Assembly: GCF_001039355.2 (NCBI RefSeq)
Contig: NW_019775777.1
Span: 63,531 to 127,530 of the forward strand
From: Lingula anatina
Taxonomy: Eukaryota; Brachiopoda; Lingulata; Lingulida; Lingulidae
Direction: 5' to 3'
DNA: 64,000 nucleotides
How positions within the stretch are numbered: position 1 is the first letter of the stretch; the number at the start of each line of letters is the position of its first letter. The position numbers and the translations under genes are program-made. The notes under the pieces were generated by a model. It was not told the origin of the DNA. It did no database searches and was given only the letters and a program-made list of their open reading frames with translations. Shown piece by piece: positions 11,863 through 22,483 of this stretch.

Positions 11863-12559
11863 CTTTTTGAGAGGCACGTGCAGAGTTGTTAAAATTTGAC
11901 AATTAAAAAAAAAAAAAAACAAAAAAATTATAAAACAGTTAGCTGTTTACGGATATAAAAAAGTAATAGTTAATTGATAGGTCTACTATATTCAGCCTCG
12001 GAATGAATTTTTTCTGCAACCATTTTTAGAAAGCAATTTAAACCACGCAAGAAAATGTCTCATAAACGTTTTCTGGTTGTCTTGCGATACTACAATTTTC
12101 TCCGCAACTAATTTTTCAAAGTGACGGGACTTATCTGCCCAAATAATTTTCCTGGGGTAAGTTTTCTAACCCAAGAAAAGCAGATTTAAAATTTGCTTTA
12201 ATTTTTTTTCCTAGTTATTCTGACAAACTACTGTTTTTTTTCTGCATCCTATATTTTAAAATGAACTTACACTTACCACCAAAATGAATTTTATTTGGGT
12301 AACAGGCAATTTTCTCCTACTCACGAATCCATTTACAACACAACCCTGCACGTGGATTCGATGTCTTATTCTATTTTAAATTGCACAATTTAGTTATAAA
12401 TGACTGTCCTTTCGTAAAAAATGCATTAAAAGGGTCAAACTTTTTGAGAAATTTCACCGACAAATTTAAAATGAGTCCGTTTAGGAAGCGCATTTAGTGC
12501 TCAGAATGGTTTTTTTGTTGTTAGTTTCTGTCTGCTTTCGAATTGCTTTTGAGAATCTG

Positions 12560-12826
12560 ACAGCTCTTTCAACGGGAGTGTCCGAATGAGCGCAAACATA
12601 ACAATTACTCGATAGCGACATAACAGTGCTGAAAAATGCACAAATCTATTGTGCCGTTAGTCGAACAATTCATAAACAGTGAAATAACACTTTGTAACAA
12701 TATGGGGGTCTCTCGTCGAGTACGCTTAACTACGTATGCGTGGCAACTCACCAGGAAACACTTTTGGGGACCCCTTCTCTCTCTCATCATCCCAGGACCC
12801 CCCTAAATCCGCCACTGATTATACAA
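12560..12826 (-). mobile_element. possible end of an older hAT-like element
   Basis: On the minus strand the sequence from 12826 begins AGTGGCGGATTTAGGGGGG, the form of many hAT-type ends. The same block is present in the duplicate (18190-18455). Only one terminus is recognisable, so the extent is uncertain. Confidence 0.35.
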
Positions 12827-12830
12827 TACT

Positions 12831-12998
12831 CAGGGGCGGATTTAGGGCGTCTTCTGGGTCTTTCGGAAGACGGTCAGATTTTCAAGTTTACATTGACGGG
12901 TATCTAATTTTTTCTGTCGGAAGACGGTCAAAAATGGAGGACGGATCAACAAAGATAAATTGGAAGACTGTCAAAACATAACTCTGGATCCGCCCCTG
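12831..12998. mobile_element. 168-bp hAT-like MITE present only in duplication unit 1
   Basis: Ends are CAGGGGCGGATTTAG and CTGGATCCGCCCCTG, inverted repeats of hAT type. Two internal TTTCTG/GGAAGACGGTCA blocks are visible. The homologous place in unit 2 (about 18450-18470) has no element. Flanks on both sides contain ATTATAC, compatible with target duplication, although exact 8-bp copies are not clear. A diverged second copy is at 58327-58501. Confidence 0.7.
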
Positions 12999-13541
12999 AA
13001 TTATACGATGTGAAAACATGGGGTTAACAAAATATCAAAATACACTGTATATGGAAAAATGAAACGACTATAGGCATGCTGTGTTAAAACAAATCGGCGT
13101 ACCGGGTGCTGGACGCCCACTAATTCAAAAGCAGGAAAAATTGTTTCTTCGGGGAAGTTTCTGTTTGGTGAGAAATTCGGAGACGGGGCATTATCCTTAA
13201 TGGTCGATTGCAAAGGCTTGGAAGGCTTCAGGTTATTAAATAAAGTAGACAAAATAATTATTCATAAATGATGTGGAAAACAGCACAGGGTTCAAAGGTC
13301 AGCGCATGTTCCTGTGCAAAGGGAAACGCCTTTGAATGCTGCTATATGCTTGATTGAAAAGACTCAAGTTAGTTCGCTAGAGGAAAAAGTACAATCAAAA
13401 ACTATAATATGGAGTATTTTTACCTATACTTTGGCTAATATACCTTTGAATTTTAATGAAACTAGACAGCAAACATGACCTATATACAGATAATAAACTA
13501 CACGGGAATGTACTCCTATCACTCAATCGTATATAGGCTTT

Positions 13542-14812
13542 GAATTCCCTTTGAATCATTCCCAGAAAGAAAATTCTCTATTCCTCTGATGATTCTCACT
13601 TAGTTAAAAGCAAATAATATTATTACTTCACAATCTGGTTGAGGTGAATATTGCATCGTCAGCAACTCAGAGATGCAAACCTCTGGAAATCTAAAATCTA
13701 GAGATTCTAAGACTTGAGTTCCCATACCTAGATCAATCTAACAAGATCAATCTGTCTCCAAGGGGTTTCTCACTAAATTGCTTTCAGCTTAAGTGGCTTA
13801 GATGTCTGGCACATCTACCAAAGCTGCTAAATGATAATTATTTACCCCTTAGCAGCTTCAGTTGGCGTGACAGACATCTAAGCCGTTTTATTTGACTGCA
13901 ATTTAGCCAGATTCCCCTTGGAGATAGATTGATCCACAGTTAGTACAACAGGCTCTGGGAATGGTCCTTAAAATTTTGCTCAGTGTGGGGGAGGTCGCTG
14001 CTGTTGTGCTCAGTGGGGGGATGGGGGAGCGACCACTCTCTCTCTCCCCCCTCCTCTCCGCTGAGCAAAAGTTTGGAATACATTTACAATCCCCATTATT
14101 CAGAAAGGCCTTATTTCCCCCCTGAGCAGTGCAGCTTACTCCCCTTCCTTCCTCTCCCCATCAGCTTTTACAACCATATTTTTTCATTTTCACTGCTGTA
14201 AGAATTACATTTCACTCACATATAACTATAACAAATTAATAGAATAAACAATGCTAATATTTATAAAATAGTCATTAAATTAATGATGAAAAAACTGCAG
14301 TATGGATTTACATGTATAAAATATCTATATAAAATATCATTAAAAATATCCTGTGCATAAGTATTTATATAAGTGACACACATTCCTCTGCCATTCAGAT
14401 TGGATTTTAAGTTTTAAGCTGTAAAATTTACAGTTAGGCCAGACAAAGTTGTCAAGTTGATCCACGTGCACTGAATCTCTGCATGGATAGAATAACCAAA
14501 ACTGCAAAACTGGTTATTTTGTCCATGCTTCCTGCAATAAGTACGGCAAGTGATTTATTGTTGTTTCTGTTTTTAAATACTCACTAAACCTTTGACCAAT
14601 TCATTTTTAATTTAAAAAATGAAATTATTAAAAAAATATGTAGAAAATTCTGATTTCCTCAGAAACAAAGAAGGTTGTGCTTAGTAAGCACCTTTGTAAT
14701 TTTGTCTAGCCTGATTACTGGAAATTTTTAAAACTTCACTTTGACTTTTTTCAAAAATTATCATTTACAATTGCAAAAAATTATTTACAGAAGAAAATAT
14801 TTTAGTGAAAAA
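13542..14812. other. 1.27-kb segment present only in duplication unit 1
   Basis: Absent between 19001 and 19006 of unit 2. It contains a second-family MITE (13716-13968), a hairpin-like patch with TTTTGCTCAG..CTGAGCAAAAG arms (13974-14070), and AT-rich sequence. No supported coding region. Confidence 0.75.
13716..13968. mobile_element. MITE, TTCCCATACCTAGATC family, copy 1
   Basis: About 250 bp with ends GAGTTCCCATACCTAGATC and CTCTGGGAATGGTC. The interior contains CTCCAAGGGGTTTCTC and its inverse CCCCTTGGAGATAGATTGATC, plus AGATGTCTGGCAC-type blocks. A near-full-length copy is at 39636-39888 and a right-end fragment at 31414-31442. It shares end and internal logic with the GATCGATC family and is probably a sister family. 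Confidence 0.75.
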
Positions 14813-15850
14813 TTATAAACAAGGCATACAAACTACAGTAAGTGTATGAGATCCATCCCTGTAATAAACTGACAAACCACAAATATCTATTTTGTAATGT
14901 CTTTTATCTCTGTTTTAACATTCTAACATTAAAGTACTATCATAACACTAACTCCTACAAATTTTATGTAAATCTTGTCATATACTTGTTATATTACAAG
15001 TATTATTACATGGTCATGCTGTCTAAGTCTAGAAATTTAATCATTATACAAATTTATTACAATTTAAAATAAAACAAAGACGAAAATCAGGTTACCAATA
15101 AATGAAATCTACTGGCAACATAAGGAAAAACAAGGTAGCAAAACTGTCAAATTGTGCAGACATACTTAATGTTTTGACAAGATGGTGCACAAAAATTTCT
15201 TTTCATTAACCATGAATTGATATTACATAATACCACTCACAGAAAAATAATAATACTTATCAAAATAATCCCCGCCAATTTTAATTTCTCACTTCTGTTT
15301 ATGTGGATATTCATGAAAACTACCACTGTGACAGTGTTTCTGCTCCAGGGGAGTTCAAAATCACAACTCAATAATGTCAATGTCTGAAAAGTCAAAATTT
15401 CAAAAATAATAAGAATAGAAAATATAATTATAATAAAAAATAACTTTTTTAAAAAGATATCTAATGAGACTAGTTTACAAACTTAATAAGCTGTTATAGA
15501 TAATCATTATCAATTTACATATCAATACATATTGAAAAAATATACAGTAGTAAATCTCCCAATGTTACTTTTAAACTTCAAAAGTCTCCAGCTACAAGTT
15601 ATCAATACAACTTGGAAATTCAGATGCTGATATTATGGAGAGCTACTGGTAGTCAACACTAACACATCTCTTCTACTCTAATAAGGAGCACTTTGCAGGT
15701 CTGTCTTAATTTCACATCATTAGTTACTTCTGAATTCTGTTTCAGGAAGTACACATCTTTTGAATTTGCCATTTCAGTTCTATCTTTACCATCTAAATCT
15801 ACTTTTTCATAGCTTTGGGAACTATCTGAATCACTCCTCGACTTTTCATC
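14813..15850 (-). pseudogene. duplicated 3' end of zinc-finger gene ZNF-A (unit 1 part C)
   Basis: Nearly identical to 19006-20048, the 3' UTR and last ~64 codons of the complete zinc-finger gene. The coding part (15850-15659, minus) encodes the SQSYEKVDLDGKDRTEMANS tail and stop. It starts abruptly at the duplication junction, so it is a headless fragment. A minus-strand transcript from the duplicated promoter in unit 2 would run into it. Confidence 0.85.
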
Positions 15851-15856
15851 CGNAAG
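15851..15856. other. duplication junction with ambiguous base
   Basis: The junction CGNAAG contains the N at 15853. To its left is the ZNF-A tail and to its right the start of the MEP-1 promoter-side copy. An N exactly at the joint of two near-identical blocks suggests an assembly join rather than a natural breakpoint. Confidence 0.7.
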
Positions 15857-18800
15857 GTAGCTGTTTTGAGCTTTAAGCAAACTCTAAGGCAATGCCTATT
15901 GGTGTTTTTGATTTCTTGGCCATCATCAGTTATAACACACCTGCCACAGCCTTCATTCCACACCAGAATTCATAAAATATAACACTGACTGAAGAAACCA
16001 AAAAACAGTAACTTTATGACTTCACTGGCTGTTTAATTCAATGCCGATGGAGCTTAAGATGACTATAATTAATTCCCTAAGGAACCCCATAAGCTTTACC
16101 ACGAAAAATCAATTTTTCAAGTCCACACCTTATACATATCATGATCTGGTAGTCTGTTCTGGCTATCAAGGGGAGACTATCAAGTTGAGTTTTCATTAAT
16201 GGTCAAATTCTGATTTGACCAATTTGGCAGGACAAGCACTGGTCAGTGAGGATGGCCAACTGGTCAGACACTACTATTAAAGGGATAATAACTCTTCGTA
16301 TGAGATCTATATTTCACAATAAAAACCTTGTGAATAACTCATAGAAATATAATATATTCTGTTTTACCACAAAAACAGCAGTTATAGCTTTCATTCTGAT
16401 ATTTGAACTTGTCTTTAGACCACGTGACCTCCATTGATGCCTATACTCTGTTAAAATCTCTTAAGAGATTTTAACAAAAAACCAAACTTTTTAGAAAAAA
16501 ACCAGGGACTAACTTTGAATGTAAAAATGGATTCATTAACCATTGGTAAGTATGGGAAAATTATTGTTTACTCCAGGAAAATTCATTTTTTGGCCAAAAC
16601 GAAGAGTTATTATTGCTTTAACAATGACTTGGAATATGTCAATAATGTCAGATATGAGCAAAAGTCAGAGTAGCAATGACTGACATTTATTATCTCTTTC
16701 AGCTATCACATTATAGTAAAATCATTTCACTGACTGCCGACACTGCTTTCTGCGCCCCCCCCCCTTTCCCTCACATCCCCATTAATTACAGCACTGCAAA
16801 TAATTAGTATTCGCCGGTTGAGATAACAGCCACGCTTGCAACTAATCGACATTGTCCTGATATGCTAAGAAATATAAATAGGAAAAAAAGCTGAGCAGAA
16901 TTATTCTTCTTATTCTTCTAACATAAAAATGCAATCGATTCGCGAGCGCCACCTAGGACAGACAGGCCCGACATGAATTTAACCCACTTCCCGCCATTCA
17001 CAAACACGCATTAGCGATATTATCTACAGGCGTCGCTTTCTTTATTTCTAAGCTTAATTTTTCCGACTGTAAGCATTCAGCGATTACTCATCCTACCTAC
17101 CGACAGCAGACTAACTTGAAAACCTGCTGCAATCACTTTCCTTGCATGTACCGCACTCTTTGTTTCTCAGGCTTGGTGGAAAAATGGCGATCATGTCACG
17201 TGATGAATGACGACACACGGCTGACCCCGAACTTGTAATAACAGGAAGTGAACTTTATGACAAATGAGAACGAGATTTTTCTAGTACAAGATGGCGCATG
17301 CGCCTTTTTGAGAGGCACGTGCAGAGTTGTTAAAATTTGACAATTAAAAAAAAAAAAATGAAAAAAATTATAAAACAGTTAGCTGTTTACGGATATAAAA
17401 AAGTAATAGTTAATTGATAGGTCTACTATATAAGCCTCGGAATGAATTTTTTCTGCAACCATTTTTAGGAAGCAATTTAAACCACGCAAAAATCTTCAGT
17501 TTGAAAATTTTAGTATCATTTGGCTAAATGTAATATTAAACTTCATTATTTACTCAAAAAAGCCAAACGCACTGCGTTCAGTTGCAATCCTTTTATTATT
17601 ATTGTTTTTTTTTTATTTGAGATCACTGACCAATTATTCTAAGGCGCTTTAATAATATCTTCAACCCGAGAGATACATGTATAAAATGTCTCATAAACGT
17701 TTTCTGGTTGTCTTGCGAAACTACAATTTTCTCCGCGACTAATTTTTCAAAGTGACGGGACTTATCTGCCCAAATAATTTTCCTGGGGTAATTTTTTTAA
17801 CCCAAGAAAAGCAGATTTAAAATTTGCTTTAATTTTTTTCCTAGTTATTCTGTCAAACTACTGTTTTTTTTTTCTGCATCCTATATTTTAAAATGACTCT
17901 ACACTTACCCACCAAAATGAATTTTATTTGCTTGGGTAACAGGCAATTTTCTCCTACTCACGAATCCATTTACAACACAACCCTGCACGTGGATTCGATG
18001 TCTTATTCTATTTTAAATTGCACAATTTAGTTATAAATGACTGTCCTTTCGTAAAAAATGCATTAAAAGGGTCAAACTTTTTGAGAAATTTCACCGACAA
18101 ATTTAAAATGAGTCCGTTTAGGAAGCGCATTTAGTGCGCAGAATGGGTTTTTTGTTGTAAGTTTCTGTCTGCTTTCGAATTGCTTTTGAGAACCTGACAG
18201 CTCTTTCAACTGGAGTTTCCGAATGAGCGCAAACATAACAATTACTCGATAGCGACATAACAGTGCTGAAAAATGCACAAATCTATTGTGCCGTTAGTCG
18301 AACAATTCATAAACAGTGAAATAACACTTTGTAACAATATGGGGGTCTCTCGTCGAGTACGCTTAACTACGTATGCGTGGCAACTCACCAGGAAACACTT
18401 TTGGGGACCCCTTCTCTCTCTCATCATCCCAGGACCCCCCCTAAATCCGCCACAGATTATACACTACGATGTGAAAACATGGGGTTAACAAAATATCAAA
18501 ATACACTGTATATGGAAAAATGAAACGACTATAGGCATGCTGTGTTAAAACAAATCGGCGTACCGGGTGCTGGACGCCCAATAATTCAAAAGCAGGAAAA
18601 ATTGTTTCTTCGGGGAAGTTTCTGTTTGGTGAGAAATTCGGAGACGGGGCATTATCCTTAATGGTCGATTGCAAAGGCTTGGAAGGCTTCAAGTTATGAA
18701 ATAAAGTAGACAAAATAATTATTCATAAATGATGTGGAAAACAGCACAGGGTTCAAACGTCAGCGCATGTTCCTGTGCAAAGGGAAACGCCTTTGAATGC

Positions 18801-19001
18801 TGCTATATGCTTGATTGAAAAGACTCAAGTTAGCTCGCTAGAGGAAAAAGTACAATCAAAAACTATAATATGGAGTATTTTACCTATACTTTGGCTAATA
18901 TACCTTTGAATTTTAATGAAACTAGACAGCAAACATGACCTATATACAGATAATAAACTACACGGGAATGTACTCCTATCACTCAATCGTATATAGGCTT
19001 T
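15856..19001. repeat. segmental duplication, unit 2 part B
   Basis: Second copy of 10756-13541. It includes a duplicate of the MEP-1 promoter and noncoding exon 1 but none of the MEP-1 coding exons. It continues directly into the intact 3' end of ZNF-A at 19006. Confidence 0.9.
16281..16617. mobile_element. 337-bp TTAA-target MITE (piggyBac-like) in unit 2
   Basis: Starts AGGGATAATAACTCTTCG and ends CGAAGAGTTATTATTGCT, near-perfect inverted ends, flanked by TTAA at 16277-16280 and 16618-16621. The homologous position in unit 1 (11176-11179) has a single TTAA and no element, giving a clean filled/empty pair. TTAA target duplication is the signature of piggyBac-type transposition. No transposase frame is present. 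A 26-base perfect palindrome lies inside at 16450-16475. Confidence 0.88.
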
Positions 19002-19239
19002 TAGTTTATAAACAAGGCATACAAACTACAGTAAGTGTATGAGATCCATCCCTGTAATAAACTGACAAACCACAAATATCTATTTTGTAATGTCTTTTAT
19101 CTTTGTTTAACATACAAACATTAAAGTACTATCATAACACTAACTCCTACAAATTTTATGTAAATCTTGTCATATACTTGTTATATTACAAGTATTATTA
19201 CATGGTCATGCTTTCTTAGTCTAGAAATTTAATCATTAT

Positions 19240-19856
19240 ACAAATTTATTACAATTTAAAATAAAACAAAAAGACTGAAAATCAGGTTACCAATAAATGA
19301 AATCTACATGCAGGCAACATAAAGAAAAACAAGGTAGCAAAACTGTCAAATTGTGCAGACATACTTAATGTTTTGACAAGATGGTACACAAAAATTTCTT
19401 TTCATTAACCATGAATTGATATTACATAATACCACTCACAGAAAAATAATAATACTTAACAAAATAATCCCCGCCAATTTTAATTTCTCACTTCTGTTTA
19501 TGTGGATATTCATGAAAACTACCACTGTGACAGTGTTTCTGCTCCAGGGGAGTTCAAAATCACAACTCAATAATGTCAATGTCTGAAAAGTCAAAATTTC
19601 AAAAATAATAAGAATAGAAAATATAATTATAATAAAAAATAACTTTTTAAAAAGATATCTAATGAGACTAGTTTACAAACTTAATAAGCTGTTATAGATA
19701 ATCATTATCAATTTACATATCAATACATATTGAAAAAATATACAGTAGTAAATCTCCCAATGTTACTTTTAAACTTCAAAAGTCTCCAGCTACAAGTTAT
19801 CAATACAACTTGGAAATTCAGATGCTGATATTATGGAGAGCTACTGGTAGTCAACA
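19240..19856 (-). other. 3' UTR of ZNF-A
   Basis: AT-rich noncoding sequence after the ZNF-A stop, duplicated at 15040-15658. A minus-strand AATAAA (in ACAAATTTATTAC near 19240) is the likely poly(A) signal. Confidence 0.45.
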
Positions 19857-22472
19857 CTAACACATCTCTTCTACTCTAATAAGGAGCACTTTGCAGGTCT
19901 GTCTTAATTTCACATCATTAGTTACTTCTGAATTCTGTTTCAGGAAGTACACATCTTTTGAATTTGCCATTTCAGTTCTATCTTTACCATCTAAATCTAC
20001 TTTTTCATAGCTTTGGGAATCATCTGAATCACTCCTCGACTTTTCATCTGGACAAAAATTGTTGGTAGTATCTTCCTCTGTCTCTGTCTCTGAGTCAATC
20101 TCCACATAGCTTGTCAATTTCTGAGCTTTCCTTTTCAGACCTCTAGAGGTTTCTCTCCTAGTAAATGTAGATTTTCTGCCACTGCCTGTCGAAGTGTCAG
20201 AATCACTCTCTGAGCCAGTCATGATCACACAGTCATCTGAATCTGAATTGCTGTCTGAGTCTGTGTCTGTATCACAATCACTGACACCCTTGCTGACATG
20301 CTTCCTTGGTCTCTTTAAAGGTGGTCTTTTCTTAGAATCCATATTGTTCTTTTGTTTTGATGTTCCACTTTTTCCATTCTTTTTCTTTCTAGCTTCTACC
20401 AAACACAATGATGGATCTGGTTTGTCTGGTTTCTCATGCCCTATTTCTGCGTGTCGACGGGTGTGCAGCTTCCAGTTGCTGTGATTTACAAAGCCTTTTC
20501 CACAGTATTCACACTCTTTTATCACTTTCCCTGTATGAACTCTAATATGTTTCTCCAGGTTGTCTTTTCTGGTAAATTCTCTGTCACACAAGTCACATGC
20601 ATATAGTTTTATATCTAGATGACTTCTCATGTGTTGAATTTTGCCACTGCCAACAACGAAGTTGCCACAAATATCGCATAAAAACTTTTTTTGGTGATAT
20701 CTATCGATGTGATTCTCCCAATTATAAAAGCCTAGGCCACATTCCTCGCACATTTCCTGCTCCACTGCATGGAAAATTTTCTTGTGCTTCTGCAAACTTT
20801 TTAGAGAAAGGAATATTCTATCACATTTATCACATGGCTGTTGTTGTTCAGAATTGGAATGACACTGTGCTTTATGTTGCTTCAAATGATATCTCTTTTT
20901 ATTTTTGTATCCACAGATTTCACACACATGCATAACCTGCACAGGGTGCTTCTCTTTCACGTGCTTGCGTAAAGATGGGAAGTTTTCAAACTTAAGATCA
21001 CAGTGCTGGCAGGCTGCAACATAACGCAGATTATGGTCTTTACGCATGTGTTTGTAGTACTCAGTTCTGAAAAATCCTTTCCACCCACAAAGGTTGCAAG
21101 GAAACGGACAAACACCTGGGCCATGTTCGTGCCAATAATGTTCCTTCAAATCTGGGGTTGGGATAGACTTTTCACACACCATACAAACCGACTTCTTTCC
21201 TTCACCATGATGATCTGTTACATGTGACATGGCATTTAACGAACTTAGCTTACTGTAAGGAATGCCACAAGAACACGCAAACTCTGAGCCTATTTCATGG
21301 GAAAAAACAGCATGTTTCTCAAGTTCTATTCCACCCCCGATCACTTTGTTACAGCTCTTACAATCAAAAAGAATGCTGTACACACGTCCCTGATAAAGCT
21401 CGTTAAATTTGTATCCAATTACCACGGGTGTATCTTCTGACCCTGACTTCTCATGACAGTAGTTCATCTGGTATCCAATAGCAGGATAGGATCTTACTGG
21501 GTATGGCATCAGATGAGGGTGATGGGGCCCTCTATAATTAAGATAAGGAAGGGCTGCTCGCCACCTTTGATATTGCATAAAGCCACGCCGGGTCTGCATG
21601 GACAGGGAATATCTTGGTGTTTGCTGCATGGGATAGCATATAAATGCAGGAGGAAAATATGAAGTAAAGTTGTGATGATGAGCAGGAATGTTATGGGTGT
21701 TTTGACCAAAGTAATGGCCTGTCCAGTTGACTTGTGGCCTGACCATTGCAGATCCATGACTTGAGAACTTTGGCTCCACTTTTACAATTGATGACTGGTC
21801 TTGTATGCTGAAACAACATCCATTCCCTTGTTCAGGGTCAGTTTTAATGTTTGATATAAAATCTTTGCTTTCCACACAACAACAAAAAACCTTCATGTCT
21901 TGTTTTGCAGGAGGAGCATTCTCCTCATTTCCAGGATAATTGTAAAATCCACCGCACGCAGAACACAGGGGGCAAGCTGCTTCTTGTCCAGAGAATGAAC
22001 CTACTGAGGGTGGACGTGTGAATTCTTTTGAATCTTGCACATGAGCAATGGGGATAGATGAATTTTTTCTGTCAATTGTAATACTTTGCTCAGGAGTACC
22101 AGCATAAACTGAATCATTAAGAGACTCCTGTTTAAATTCAGTTTTAATGTCCTGGCAGTTATGCACATGCACAGATGTATCATCTCCTGGTTCAACTTTC
22201 AAGGCTGAAGAAATGGTTTCATTTCCACAACTATCTGATGAAGTTGCAGTGCTCCAACTACTGCACTGTTCATTGGGCTCTTCTTTTATTTCTGAGAATG
22301 TGCAGGGACCATCTACACAACAGATTTCTGTGTCTGGAGCTTTTGTCATCCCTTCTGGCAATCTGTTTGGTTCGCCGTTAAAGAGATGTCCATTGTGCCC
22401 AGGTTCAGTTTTAACACTAAATGTCTCCTCCAAATTGTATTTTGATTTGTCACTAGAAACTTCAGCTGCCAT
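19857..22472 (-). CDS. ZNF-A: C2H2 zinc-finger protein with N-terminal SUMO-site array, 871 aa
   Basis: A single coding exon. ATG at 22472, eleven bases after an acceptor (TTTTAAG|ACCC), is in the context GGAAAATGG. The first 235 residues are Ser/Glu-rich with seven psi-K-x-E/D motifs (VKTE 20, IKEE 62, LKVE 91, IKTE 109, FKQE 113, IKTD 209, VKVE 230). Residues 241-346 are Tyr/Pro/His-rich and absent from the paralogue. About eleven C2H2-type fingers follow (371-674), the last two being classical with an HTGK linker. Then come a basic region (KKKNGKSGTSKQKN, KRPPLKRPRKH) and an acidic Ser/Asp tail containing DSDDCVIMTGSESDSD. Presumably a nuclear DNA-binding regulator; target unknown. I do not recognise a named orthologue. 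Divergently paired with ZNF-B. Confidence 0.9.
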   Translation of the reverse strand: MAAEVSSDKSKYNLEETFSVKTEPGHNGHLFNGEPNRLPEGMTKAPDTEICCVDGPCTFSEIKEEPNEQCSSWSTATSSDSCGNETISSALKVEPGDDTSVHVHNCQDIKTEFKQESLNDSVYAGTPEQSITIDRKNSSIPIAHVQDSKEFTRPPSVGSFSGQEAACPLCSACGGFYNYPGNEENAPPAKQDMKVFCCCVESKDFISNIKTDPEQGNGCCFSIQDQSSIVKVEPKFSSHGSAMVRPQVNWTGHYFGQNTHNIPAHHHNFTSYFPPAFICYPMQQTPRYSLSMQTRRGFMQYQRWRAALPYLNYRGPHHPHLMPYPVRSYPAIGYQMNYCHEKSGSEDTPVVIGYKFNELYQGRVYSILFDCKSCNKVIGGGIELEKHAVFSHEIGSEFACSCGIPYSKLSSLNAMSHVTDHHGEGKKSVCMVCEKSIPTPDLKEHYWHEHGPGVCPFPCNLCGWKGFFRTEYYKHMRKDHNLRYVAACQHCDLKFENFPSLRKHVKEKHPVQVMHVCEICGYKNKKRYHLKQHKAQCHSNSEQQQPCDKCDRIFLSLKSLQKHKKIFHAVEQEMCEECGLGFYNWENHIDRYHQKKFLCDICGNFVVGSGKIQHMRSHLDIKLYACDLCDREFTRKDNLEKHIRVHTGKVIKECEYCGKGFVNHSNWKLHTRRHAEIGHEKPDKPDPSLCLVEARKKKNGKSGTSKQKNNMDSKKRPPLKRPRKHVSKGVSDCDTDTDSDSNSDSDDCVIMTGSESDSDTSTGSGRKSTFTRRETSRGLKRKAQKLTSYVEIDSETETEEDTTNNFCPDEKSRSDSDDSQSYEKVDLDGKDRTEMANSKDVYFLKQNSEVTNDVKLRQTCKVLLIRVEEMC

Positions 22473-22483
22473 TTTCCTTGGGT

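Larger units (their letters stand above)
10756..13541. repeat. segmental duplication, unit 1 part A (promoter side)
   Basis: Nearly identical to 15856-19001 apart from small changes and a few large indels. It contains the MEP-1 promoter and first exon. Relative to its partner it carries an extra 168-bp hAT-like MITE (12831-12998). It lacks the 337-bp TTAA element (16281-16617) and a ~200-bp block (about 17490-17685). Confidence 0.9.
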
